21,572 bases of DNA, taken from positions 1 to 21,572 of the IMG/VR virus record IMGVR_UViG_3300037882_000904. The stretch is one strand, 5' to 3'. The notes under the pieces are model-generated. The model was given only the letters and a program-made list of their open reading frames with translations. It had not been told where the DNA came from and ran no database searches. Positions 13,654 to 20,408 of the stretch are shown here, piece by piece (within the stretch, counting starts at the first letter, position 1; each line of letters begins with the position of its first letter). Source of the DNA: a virus. Made by a program: the position numbers and the translations under genes.

Positions 13654-13842
13654 TCAATTACGCTTTGGATCAGCAACAACAGCCGAAGCCATTCCGCGGT
13701 CGATGTAGTTCTTGGCCTCGTTTTCTGGCATCTCAACAATTTCGCCAGCCGCCTGAACGAAGTCGCCGACATAACGGCCAGCAGCGTCAAACTTGTGGCC
13801 TGCCCGCGATCCAGCCAACTTCACCTTCACCATATCAGCCAT
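13654..13842 (-). CDS. 62-residue capsid-region protein
   Basis: This protein starts MADMVKVKLAGSRAGHKFDA. It has the pattern VKVKL-(S/T)xx-G...GDFVQAAGEIVEMPENEAKNYIDRGMA, which recurs in small phage proteins near the major capsid: a beta-hairpin, 'GE-VE-P-EEA-LID-G-A', and a short tail. Function unproven; in several phages such proteins are annotated as head or head-fibre associated. ATG 13842 has AAGGAG with eight-base spacing; a frame from 13869 is not preferred. It begins about 30 bases after the hairpin that follows the capsid gene. Confidence 0.75.
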   Translation of the reverse strand: MADMVKVKLAGSRAGHKFDAAGRYVGDFVQAAGEIVEMPENEAKNYIDRGMASAVVADPKRN

Positions 13843-13873
13843 TTGATCTCTCCTTGTGTTTGAATTCATCTAT

Positions 13874-13906
13874 GGGGCACTCGCAACGAATTGCTGCGAG
13901 TGCCCC
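13874..13906 (-). terminator. Hairpin after the major capsid gene
   Basis: A 12-bp perfect GC-rich stem (arms 13874-13885 and 13895-13906) encloses a nine-base loop, 18 bases past the capsid stop. No U-run follows on the minus strand (ATAGATGAATTC), so intrinsic termination is doubtful. A mRNA-stabilising or processing 3' hairpin fits, and so does partial termination. Confidence 0.55.
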
Positions 13907-13924
13907 GTTATATGTCAGCCAACA

Positions 13925-15286
13925 TCAGAGTTGGGTCATCTTCTTGACAGGGTTGTCACCAGCGTTGAGCAGGTTGCCATCCGCTTCCATGAACGCGAGG
14001 AACACGTCTTGGTCGTTCTCTCGCGCGCGTTCGGTCAAGCGGTAGAGGCGAATCCCGCCAACTTGGCGAATCTTGTATTGGCTCATCTGGCCAAACAGCA
14101 TCGTAATCTGACCCGTCGAGATCGCGGACGCCATGTCCTGATTGATCGTGTACGGGTAACGGTTCAAGGTGTCTGGAGCGCCGGTGTTGCTACCTTGCTG
14201 CCAGAGGTACTCGCCCGTGCCAGTCTTGAGCTTTCGGAGAGCCTTGAGGATGTTGTCATGGAACATATAGCCGACACCGGGCATCATGCGCCGGCTTGGG
14301 TCAAGCGAGTGTTCCAAGTCGATCACTTCGTCGAACGCGATGGCCGTGGACGACGCGGTGACGTTGCCAGCAGCCGCAGCCACGGTGATACCACGCATCG
14401 TGGCTGCACCGGTTCCGTTCGTGGCCTTGCTGTTCTGGATGCGGCCCAGACGTTGACCCAACATTTCGGACAAGACCGAAGTCAGGTTCACTGCGTTGTC
14501 GCGGAGCAACTCGAATGGGACATAAATCTCATCCGACGTGAACTTGTACGCATTCCAAATCACTTGACCGAACGTCGGATCAAGCGGGGTAACAGGTTGC
14601 CCCTCACCGATCTGACGACCAGTGTTCTGGGTGTCGTTGGCGGTTGGCCATCGCATTGGCTCAGCGCCGTTTGTGCGGATGATTTCCGCGACATTCAGCA
14701 TTCCGCCATAGGCCAGCATGGCCCGTTCAAGGTTGGCCACAAACGTATCGCCATAGGTAAAGCCGCCGCTGCTTCCGTCTTGCGACGATAGAGCGTTGCG
14801 TACCTGCGAGAAATCGTTGTGGAGGGGGATTTTGCAGCTAGAGCGGTTGTTCAGCGAGAACCCGCAAGCTGCTGCAGCTTGTCGATGTTCGTCCGTGACA
14901 TTACCAACATCAGACGGGTCATGACCCATCCGCATCCAGCCCTGCAATGCAAGAGCATGGTTAGCGACGCCGCCATTACCCTTCGGGCCACCATCAAGGC
15001 TGGAGCCGTCACGGCCGAATTGAGGACGCTTCGAGTTGGCGACGAACGGCTTGTAGCCGCTGATCTCTTCCAGTCGCTGGCGACGATTGTCGTCCTCGGC
15101 GGCAGACGCTTCAACAGCAGTCCGCTCGGTCGTGAGGAGGGTCAGGTTGTCATCGTATTCGGCGTTGATGACATCCCAAGTCGCCTTGTCTTCCGCTCCC
15201 CAATTCTCCGACGTATCGGCGAGGTTCTTGATGCGGGTGGCGAGGTCGTCACGCTTAGCTTGCAGTTCGTCTAGTCGCGCTGTCAT
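13925..15286 (-). CDS. Major capsid protein, HK97 fold with coiled-coil delta domain
   Basis: The 453-residue precursor starts MTARLDELQAKRDDLATRIK. Residues 1-75 are a charged coiled coil, the scaffold-like delta domain removed by the prohead protease. The body has typical HK97-like stretches: GFSLNNRSS, TYGDTFVANLERAMLAYGGMLNVAEIIRTNGAEPMRWPTANDT, GQVIWNAYKFTSDEIYVPFELLRDNAVNLTSVLSEMLGQRLGRIQN, GVGYMFHDNILKALRKL, a VNRY-like PYTINQDMASA stretch and QMSQYKIRQVGGIRLYRLTERARENDQDVFLAFMEADG. This order is characteristic of the family. The ATG at 15286 has GAAGGAAACGAC in front; the longer frame from 15421 would translate the leader hairpin and is rejected. It has its own promoter and is followed by a hairpin, in keeping with high output. 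The cleavage point was not determined; a lower-complexity stretch near residues 85-105 is a candidate. Confidence 0.94.
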   Translation of the reverse strand: MTARLDELQAKRDDLATRIKNLADTSENWGAEDKATWDVINAEYDDNLTLLTTERTAVEASAAEDDNRRQRLEEISGYKPFVANSKRPQFGRDGSSLDGGPKGNGGVANHALALQGWMRMGHDPSDVGNVTDEHRQAAAACGFSLNNRSSCKIPLHNDFSQVRNALSSQDGSSGGFTYGDTFVANLERAMLAYGGMLNVAEIIRTNGAEPMRWPTANDTQNTGRQIGEGQPVTPLDPTFGQVIWNAYKFTSDEIYVPFELLRDNAVNLTSVLSEMLGQRLGRIQNSKATNGTGAATMRGITVAAAAGNVTASSTAIAFDEVIDLEHSLDPSRRMMPGVGYMFHDNILKALRKLKTGTGEYLWQQGSNTGAPDTLNRYPYTINQDMASAISTGQITMLFGQMSQYKIRQVGGIRLYRLTERARENDQDVFLAFMEADGNLLNAGDNPVKKMTQL

Positions 15287-15319
15287 GTCGTTTCCTTCGT
15301 GGCTAGTGTCGCCATGCGG

Positions 15320-15385
15320 GAAACGACAAACGGTCGCTCCGCTAGCAACAAGTTTTGAGACCTGATGAACGCGGAGCGACCGTTT
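15320..15385 (-). promoter_or_regulatory. Leader hairpin in the capsid 5' UTR, 15-bp perfect stem
   Basis: Arms 15328-15342 and 15371-15385 are perfectly complementary over 15 bases and enclose a 28-base loop. On the minus strand the stem is followed by GTTTGTCGTTTC (15331-15320). It lies between the predicted promoter and the capsid ribosome site, ending about 40 bases before the ATG. It may be an attenuator, or a 5' stem that stabilises the message. Confidence 0.6.
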
Positions 15386-15456
15386 ATAGAATCGGTTGCT
15401 TGCTGTTCGGCTTCGCGACAATCAATGTCGCTCGGCCAATCGGTTATGTGGGCGAG

Positions 15457-15486
15457 ATTCTAAACTGACAGTCAAATAGCCGTCAA
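15457..15486 (-). promoter_or_regulatory. Predicted sigma70-type promoter for the capsid gene
   Basis: TTGACG (15486-15481) and TAGAAT (15462-15457) on the minus strand are separated by 18 bases; each hexamer matches five of six consensus positions. It begins immediately after the protease stop and gives a leader of about 165 bases to the capsid ATG. Confidence 0.55.
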
Positions 15487-15490
15487 GTAA

Positions 15491-16213
15491 TTATTCCGAA
15501 ATTGTCATCGCCCGCAATCGTGCTTCCACCATCTGGCGGTGACGACCACGAGCTTCGTCGTTGAAGACGCCCGCAATGTCAGCTTCGTTCTTCGTCTTCT
15601 TCTTCATCGGGATCACCTCGTCGCAGAAGCCCTCTTCGACAGCCTGCTTGCCGCTCATTGATGTCCCATCCGACGAGCCATCCATCAGCTTCAGCATTGT
15701 CTCGACCTTCCGGCCAGTCCGGGCGGCGTAGGTGGCCGCAATCTGCTCATCCACTTGCTTCAGGTACTCAGACACCTCGTCCATCACCTTGTGATTTCCG
15801 ATACCGACGCCCATCGCCCGGTGACACATGAACGTGCCATTCTCGGCGATCCGTCGCTTGTCAGCCGCCATTAGGATGATTGTCGCCGCACTGGCACACA
15901 AGCCCGTCACATCCATCGTGACCATTGCGTCGTGTTGAGCGAAGGCGTTGTAGATCGCGATCCCGTCGAACGCCAAACCGCCCGGAGAGTTGATATCCAC
16001 GTTGATCGGCTTGCCCTTATTGGACTTGATGTAGCCGGTCAGCGACGACGAGTTCAGCCCCTGCCAATCATCGCCAATCGCGCCGTGAATCATCATGCTC
16101 ACGGAACCGTCAGCTTCGTTGCGGACGCCGATGCGGAAGTCTTCCGAACTGAGTGCGTTACGAACCTCATCGGAAGCCGACAGGTTCACGATCTGCTTGA
16201 AGTTCAAGGACAT
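15491..16213 (-). CDS. Prohead protease, ClpP-type (S14-like)
   Basis: This 240-residue protein begins MSLNFKQIVN. It has the ClpP/S14-like fold pattern: INVDINSPGGLAFDGIAIYNAF, then catalytic Ser108 in GLCASAATIILMAAD and His131 in FMCHRAM. A later Asp (178 or 182) probably completes the triad. SMSGKQAVEEGFCDEV is the usual C-terminal signature. This class cleaves the capsid scaffold domain during maturation and is encoded between portal and capsid, as here. The start at 16213 follows AAAGAGAAGCC and is ten bases after the portal stop; a longer frame from 16399 lies inside the portal gene and is rejected. The stop is followed at once by the capsid promoter. Confidence 0.92.
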   Translation of the reverse strand: MSLNFKQIVNLSASDEVRNALSSEDFRIGVRNEADGSVSMMIHGAIGDDWQGLNSSSLTGYIKSNKGKPINVDINSPGGLAFDGIAIYNAFAQHDAMVTMDVTGLCASAATIILMAADKRRIAENGTFMCHRAMGVGIGNHKVMDEVSEYLKQVDEQIAATYAARTGRKVETMLKLMDGSSDGTSMSGKQAVEEGFCDEVIPMKKKTKNEADIAGVFNDEARGRHRQMVEARLRAMTISE

Positions 16214-16223
16214 GGCTTCTCTT

Positions 16224-17894
16224 TCAGAAAAGGTTGGTTGCGATTTCCGTGGCAATGCGGGACTCGAATTCAGCACAGAACTTCTCGACGTTCGCTTCAA
16301 GCTCCGTGCTGGAGTGTGGCGGCTTCGTGACGGCATCAATACCCGATACCGCTTCGTTGAAGAATCGACCGGCCCAAGCGTAGCACAAATCATCGCCACG
16401 CTGGTCCGTCATCGCAGCGACAAGATTGGCCACCGGGAGGACTGATTCATGGAATACATCCCGATGCTCATTAGCCTTCGAGTCGAGCCACGACAGGAGC
16501 TTGGCTGGCTTCTTGGATGACGCCTTAGCATCGAACGCCACACGCCTTGCCATGCGGGTGATCGCACCATGAACCAGAGCAGTGACTTCCTTGCTGATTT
16601 CGTTGGCTGGCTTCGCTGGCTTCACGGCTGGATCAGCAGCTTTCTTTTTCGCAGCAGGATCAGCCTTCTCAGAATCAACCGCAGCAGCACTCTTCGTGTT
16701 TGGGTTGACGTACTCGTTGCCCTTCGGGTCTTTACGTAGCGGAAGGTTGATCTTCCTTCGCCATTCGTTGGCGTTGATGACTTCTGCGTTCCGTTCAATC
16801 TGCAAGACCTCAGCCATTGTCTTCGTGTCTACTTCGATCAGTTTCGAGTAGTTGTGTTCCATGTACCGCGAGCCGCTGCGCCTCTCTTCCGGAGACAGTA
16901 GCTTCATCTCACATTCGCCTGAGATAGCACCAAACCAATGGGCAAGGCATGAAGTGACGTATTCGATCTGTGCCTGCTCTTGGCTGTTGTAGCTGACGGA
17001 ATCCTTCAGCCCCAGCTTCGACGGTGGCATCATCAGGAAGCGAGCAATTTCGCGAACTTGCTCGTTTCGCAACTCACCCATCTGCGCCTTCTGCGGGTCA
17101 ACCGTCGTCGATTGCCACTTCGCACCGTCACGCAAGATCGCCGTGCGGAACCAGTTGTCTTTGCCCTTCGTGCGCTTGCTCCATCCGATTTCGAGGTTCT
17201 CCGCTGCGGTTTCTTTCCACGAAGCCGGAATCTCCAAGATGCCGCCTGCCATTGAGCCGTTCGCGAAGAACTTGGCACCAAAACCTTCCGCTGCAAGAGC
17301 CAGCCCAATGGCATTCCGAGCTTGAACCACGAGGCTCAAGCCAATGCCGTTCATCAGCGACATGCCCTTGACGTGCAACACCTCGTCTCGGAACAACGGT
17401 TGTGGATTACCATCCACTTCGGTCATGTAGTACAGCGTGCCGTCTTCCGCTCGCTTCGGGAACGTCCTATCTGGGAGCAGGTTGTACAGTCCGGCTGGTG
17501 CGCCACCTCTTCGCCCGCCACGGTCGATCCAAGCGTATGCGTTCTGCCAAAGAATGGCGTGCAACATCAACCGACGCCAGAACTCGAATGCTGGCGTTTC
17601 GTCATTCGGTTCGGACGAGACGAGGAACTGGGCCGGATGACTCCGATCAATCTCCCTGTCGCCATCGTCCTTGTGGACGTTCAGTGTGGCGTTGGCGACA
17701 TCACCACTGATTACACCCACGCCTTGCCACATCGCCCCGAGGCTCATTGCACTACGCGGAGTCACTGACTCGCCGGACGACGCGGGTTCACCTTGGCGGA
17801 ATAAGTCCCACGCTTCGGGATCGTTCAGGGAGAACGCTGGATTCTCAGGAGTCGCGTTCGTCGTCAGCATTGAAGACAGCAGGCCGAGCAGCAT
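16224..17894 (-). CDS. Portal protein, HK97 family
   Basis: This 556-residue protein forms the dodecameric ring at the packaging vertex. SLGAMWQGVGVISGDVANATLNVHK, HPAQFLVSSEPNDETPAFEFWRRLMLHAILWQNAYAWIDR, LLPDRTFPKRAEDG, EVLHVKGMSLMNGIGLSLVVQARNAIGLALAAEGFGAKFFANGS and QVREIARFLMMPPSKLG are all in the order expected for HK97-type portals. The body ends around residue 400 with GNEYVNPNT. The C-terminal region is extended by a Lys/Ala/Pro-rich linker (DSEKADPAAKKKAADPAVKPAKPA) and a helical tail of about 125 residues, longer than the typical family member. The start has AGGAATCGCC. The small membrane protein gene ends eight bases upstream. Confidence 0.93.
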   Translation of the reverse strand: MLLGLLSSMLTTNATPENPAFSLNDPEAWDLFRQGEPASSGESVTPRSAMSLGAMWQGVGVISGDVANATLNVHKDDGDREIDRSHPAQFLVSSEPNDETPAFEFWRRLMLHAILWQNAYAWIDRGGRRGGAPAGLYNLLPDRTFPKRAEDGTLYYMTEVDGNPQPLFRDEVLHVKGMSLMNGIGLSLVVQARNAIGLALAAEGFGAKFFANGSMAGGILEIPASWKETAAENLEIGWSKRTKGKDNWFRTAILRDGAKWQSTTVDPQKAQMGELRNEQVREIARFLMMPPSKLGLKDSVSYNSQEQAQIEYVTSCLAHWFGAISGECEMKLLSPEERRSGSRYMEHNYSKLIEVDTKTMAEVLQIERNAEVINANEWRRKINLPLRKDPKGNEYVNPNTKSAAAVDSEKADPAAKKKAADPAVKPAKPANEISKEVTALVHGAITRMARRVAFDAKASSKKPAKLLSWLDSKANEHRDVFHESVLPVANLVAAMTDQRGDDLCYAWAGRFFNEAVSGIDAVTKPPHSSTELEANVEKFCAEFESRIATEIATNLF

Positions 17895-17902
17895 GGCGAT
17901 TC

Positions 17903-18055
17903 CTACTTGGTTGGTTTAGTAATCGCCAAAGCGTACAGCACCATCATGAATCCCGTGAAGCAAACACTCAATGGAACGCTCCACATCGACAGGCCGAACG
18001 CGACGAGAGACAGGCCAGACAACAGCAAGAGTTCCTCAGCGATCTTGTTACGCAA
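17903..18055 (-). CDS. 50-residue two-span membrane protein between terminase and portal
   Basis: The frame begins with TTG at 18055 and reads LRNKIAEELLLLSGLSLVAF, then GLSMWSVPLSVCFTGFMMVL and YALAITKPTK. It has two hydrophobic segments (about residues 8-24 and 26-46) split by WSVP. Similar two-span peptides ('...L-G-A-...G-...P-a-...G...') sit between terminase and portal genes in several HK97-like phages; this is from memory. GAGG lies about six bases upstream, and the start overlaps the terminase stop by eight bases, implying translational coupling. It is followed by the portal start nine bases on. A membrane anchor for assembly, or exclusion of other phages, are both guesses. Confidence 0.6.
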   Translation of the reverse strand: MRNKIAEELLLLSGLSLVAFGLSMWSVPLSVCFTGFMMVLYALAITKPTK

Positions 18056-19880
18056 ATTCGACCTCGTTCTTCAAGTAGTGCCTTCCATCCGGAACTCTAT
18101 TGGCCAGTGAATACAAACGCTCACTGAACGCCATCAGCATCGCCACCATCGCGTCGATCTTCTTTGTGCCATCCGACTTATCCGGCATCCGCTCGCCCTT
18201 GGCGTTCGTGCGAATTATAAGGTTTGAAGCCTGCCATGCCAACACAGGACACCCATTATGACGGATCAACCTGACTGGCTGACGGTTCACCATGCGGGTC
18301 TGAGTCAATAGAGTCAGGAGAGTCTTGATCGGTTCGTTGTAGTGACATGCCGCTTGCGTGAACTCAAAAACCTGAATCCCGTGAGTGTTCAGCAACGACT
18401 GGCCCATCTGCCTTGCTGTGTTTCTATCGAACGCCCACGTACCCACCGTGTGCAAGCCAGCCCTCTCGACGATGTAAGACTCGATGGACGCATAATCGAC
18501 TGCATTGCCGGGAGACGCACTTAGAACTCCGTCGCTAATCCACTTATCGACGATTCCAAGCTGCATGTGTTCCTTGCGATCTATCGCCGTGAACGACTTG
18601 CCGAAGAACTCGTATCTCACGAACTCCTCGCCATCGTCGTCCGTCTGCGTGAAAGACGCACATTCCATCACAGCCGAGAAGTCGTCAACAGCGCCCAAGT
18701 CGAAGCCGCCATTGATGCCATCGGCTTCAGACCAATCCGACAACTCGTCCGAACACATCTCCCACACCTCGGGCATGATGACACGCTGACGAGACGAGAC
18801 GATGATGTTCAGGTTCTTCTGGAAGAACTCCGACTGCTTGTCTACCCGCTGCTTCGCCATCAGGGCCGACTCGCGCATTCGCTCAATCTTCGGCGTGTGG
18901 CCTGCACCGCTACCGATACCGGGATTTGCCTTCCTCCAGATCAGTTCGTTGTACGGATCGTCCGGCTTAATAATGCCATCGCCATCACACCACGCACACG
19001 ATTCGCCCTGACAGCGGAAGCAAGCCTGCTCCAATGGGTAGTCCAACGCACAGATCATCGCGAACCACGAGTCATCCACGATGTCGCCGCTAATGACGGA
19101 CTCCAAGCACCGCACCGCGTAGTCGTGGTTCTCGCGCCAGATTGTCGAGGTGTCGTCGCCATACGTCGTGATCGTGATCGTGATCGGCTGAGACCTCGCA
19201 CCGAAGCCGGACGCCAGCGTGTCCACGAGGCCACGATGCTGCTCGCGGTAGGCGTGTTCCTCATCCTTGATGATGAAGTGCGGGTTGAATCCGTCCACAG
19301 TCTTCGAGTCAGACGCAATCGGGCGGAAGATCGAATCGACGCCGGGGAACTCAATCGTCAGTCGCGACGGCGTGATCTTAGATCGATCCGAGAACGCCGG
19401 AGACTGTTCGATCATCCTCTTCGTGCATTTCCAGACGATGGTCGCTTGCTCTTGGCGAGTTGCAGCAACGTAGCCTTGCGCGCCACGTTCAACGGGATCG
19501 TCGAACAGCGACAAGTAGATCGCGAGGAAAGACGCGAAAAGACTTTTGCCAGCCTTGCGACCTACCTCTATTTGCGCCTGACGAAACCGCCGCAAGCCAT
19601 CGGGCTTCTGTCGCCATCCAAATATGCACCACACCATGAACATCTGCTCGCCGCGCAGGATCAGCGGCTTACCTGCCCACTCGCCCTCGTAGTGGTTGCA
19701 CAATCGAGAGAACGCAATCGCCTTCGACGCCAGCTTCTCGTTGAATTCATAGCCGCGATCACCAGCTTTCACGAGATCATCGACGTGACGATGCACGGCC
19801 AGTCGCTCCAGCCTGCCGGTGACAATCCGGCCACTGAGAACGCCGTCGATGTATTCCTGAACGTCGTCAGCAATTGACAT
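18048..19880 (-). CDS. Terminase large subunit with extra Cys cluster
   Basis: This 610-residue packaging motor has an N-terminal ATPase and a C-terminal nuclease. The Walker A-type segment is GRKAGKS (107-113), preceded by RQAQIEVG. Walker B is HFIIKDEEHA (201-210), with Asp206 and Glu207, and TITITTYGDD follows as the coupling segment. Nuclease Asp394 and Asp400 lie in GGFDLGAVDDFSAV, and the last acidic residue is Asp576 in GTKKIDAMVAM. An unusual CFRCQGESCAWCDG (C287, C290, C295, C298) sits between ATPase and nuclease; a CxxC-x4-CxxC cluster there is not standard. I chose ATG 19880 (GCAGGCAAGC upstream). A GTG start at 19949 would open inside a hairpin and has no ribosome site. The stop overlaps the two-span membrane gene. 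Confidence 0.93.
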   Translation of the reverse strand: MSIADDVQEYIDGVLSGRIVTGRLERLAVHRHVDDLVKAGDRGYEFNEKLASKAIAFSRLCNHYEGEWAGKPLILRGEQMFMVWCIFGWRQKPDGLRRFRQAQIEVGRKAGKSLFASFLAIYLSLFDDPVERGAQGYVAATRQEQATIVWKCTKRMIEQSPAFSDRSKITPSRLTIEFPGVDSIFRPIASDSKTVDGFNPHFIIKDEEHAYREQHRGLVDTLASGFGARSQPITITITTYGDDTSTIWRENHDYAVRCLESVISGDIVDDSWFAMICALDYPLEQACFRCQGESCAWCDGDGIIKPDDPYNELIWRKANPGIGSGAGHTPKIERMRESALMAKQRVDKQSEFFQKNLNIIVSSRQRVIMPEVWEMCSDELSDWSEADGINGGFDLGAVDDFSAVMECASFTQTDDDGEEFVRYEFFGKSFTAIDRKEHMQLGIVDKWISDGVLSASPGNAVDYASIESYIVERAGLHTVGTWAFDRNTARQMGQSLLNTHGIQVFEFTQAACHYNEPIKTLLTLLTQTRMVNRQPVRLIRHNGCPVLAWQASNLIIRTNAKGERMPDKSDGTKKIDAMVAMLMAFSERLYSLANRVPDGRHYLKNEVEFA

Positions 19881-19897
19881 GCTTGCCTGCACCAATG

Positions 19898-19911
19898 TCA
19901 ACAATTGTTGA
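19898..19911. repeat. 14-bp perfect palindrome upstream of large terminase
   Basis: TCAACAATTGTTGA lies 18 bases before the chosen large terminase start, in the 98-base gap between the terminase genes. The length and perfection suit an operator or recognition site; function is not shown. TTGACA follows on the minus strand, but any -10 at normal spacing would be inside the coding region. Confidence 0.45.
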
Positions 19912-19946
19912 GATTGCGATGGAATAGCCTTGTTTTGTAGAGTCTG

Positions 19947-19974
19947 CACCTTGGGGAATTATTTCCCCAAGGTG
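19947..19974 (-). terminator. Hairpin between terminase genes, 12-bp stem
   Basis: CACCTTGGGGAA and TTCCCCAAGGTG flank a TTAT loop, 12 bp perfect, four bases after the small terminase stop. No U-tract follows on the minus strand. It could modulate terminase ratios, stabilise mRNA, or be part of a cos/pac recognition site; the sequence alone does not decide. Confidence 0.5.
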
Positions 19975-19978
19975 TCCG

Positions 19979-20404
19979 TCAGCGATATTCATTCTGCAAT
20001 GCCTCGAACGGGTCTAGCTCCTTGGCCTCCTCTTTCGGCACCAACAAGACCTGACGTGAGCGTGGAGTCAGCCCGAACTGGAACAACAGCGTGTTCACGG
20101 CTCGACCAATCGCCAGCGACTGCTTGTTCAGATCGATGTCTAGCGGGCGATCACGTAATGCCTTGCGATGCTCCGACTGACGCCACAGCAGATCAGCCAG
20201 TTCCTCGACCGCATCCGAGTCCTGCTCGAATGCAACGCCACTCAGTAGGTCGTATACGCGATCCCAGATCGCGGACACCTCAGTTGGCAGGTCATCCGGC
20301 TTGATCGGGACGCCGTTGCCGCAGACGTTGACAGCGGCCTTCTTGGACCTGCCGCCACGATGATTTGGATTGTCTGGAAAACTGCCGCTGCCGGGACCGC
20401 CCAT
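19979..20404 (-). CDS. Terminase small subunit, P27 family
   Basis: This 141-residue protein begins MGGPGSGSFPDNPNHRGGRS. The Gly/Ser/Arg-rich N-terminus is typical of small terminases; GVPIKPDDLPTEVSAIWDRVYDLLSG and DSDAVEELADLLWRQSEHRKALR are the helical core, and AVNTLLFQFGLTPRSRQVLL is the P27-type ending. It recognises phage DNA and feeds the large subunit. The HNH stop lies four bases upstream, with GAGGTGACGAC (part of the HNH end) as its ribosome site, so translation is coupled. The longer frame from 20434 is rejected as it overlaps the HNH gene. Confidence 0.9.
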   Translation of the reverse strand: MGGPGSGSFPDNPNHRGGRSKKAAVNVCGNGVPIKPDDLPTEVSAIWDRVYDLLSGVAFEQDSDAVEELADLLWRQSEHRKALRDRPLDIDLNKQSLAIGRAVNTLLFQFGLTPRSRQVLLVPKEEAKELDPFEALQNEYR

Positions 20405-20408
20405 GTCG

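Noticed and set aside
13856-14791. 311-residue plus-strand open frame
   Set aside because: Antisense to the major capsid gene; no recognisable domain and no convincing ribosome site.
13925-15421. Longer capsid frame with 45 extra N-terminal residues
   Set aside because: It would translate the 15-bp leader hairpin. The ATG at 15286 has a proper ribosome site and starts the coiled-coil delta domain.
18567-19877. 436-residue plus-strand open frame
   Set aside because: It is antisense to the large terminase, whose Walker, nuclease and Cys motifs are all on the minus strand. The plus frame is Arg/Leu-rich in the manner of a shadow frame and shows no domain.
18048-19949. GTG start for large terminase at 19949
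   Set aside because: The GTG lies in the arm of the hairpin and has no ribosome site; the ATG at 19880 does.
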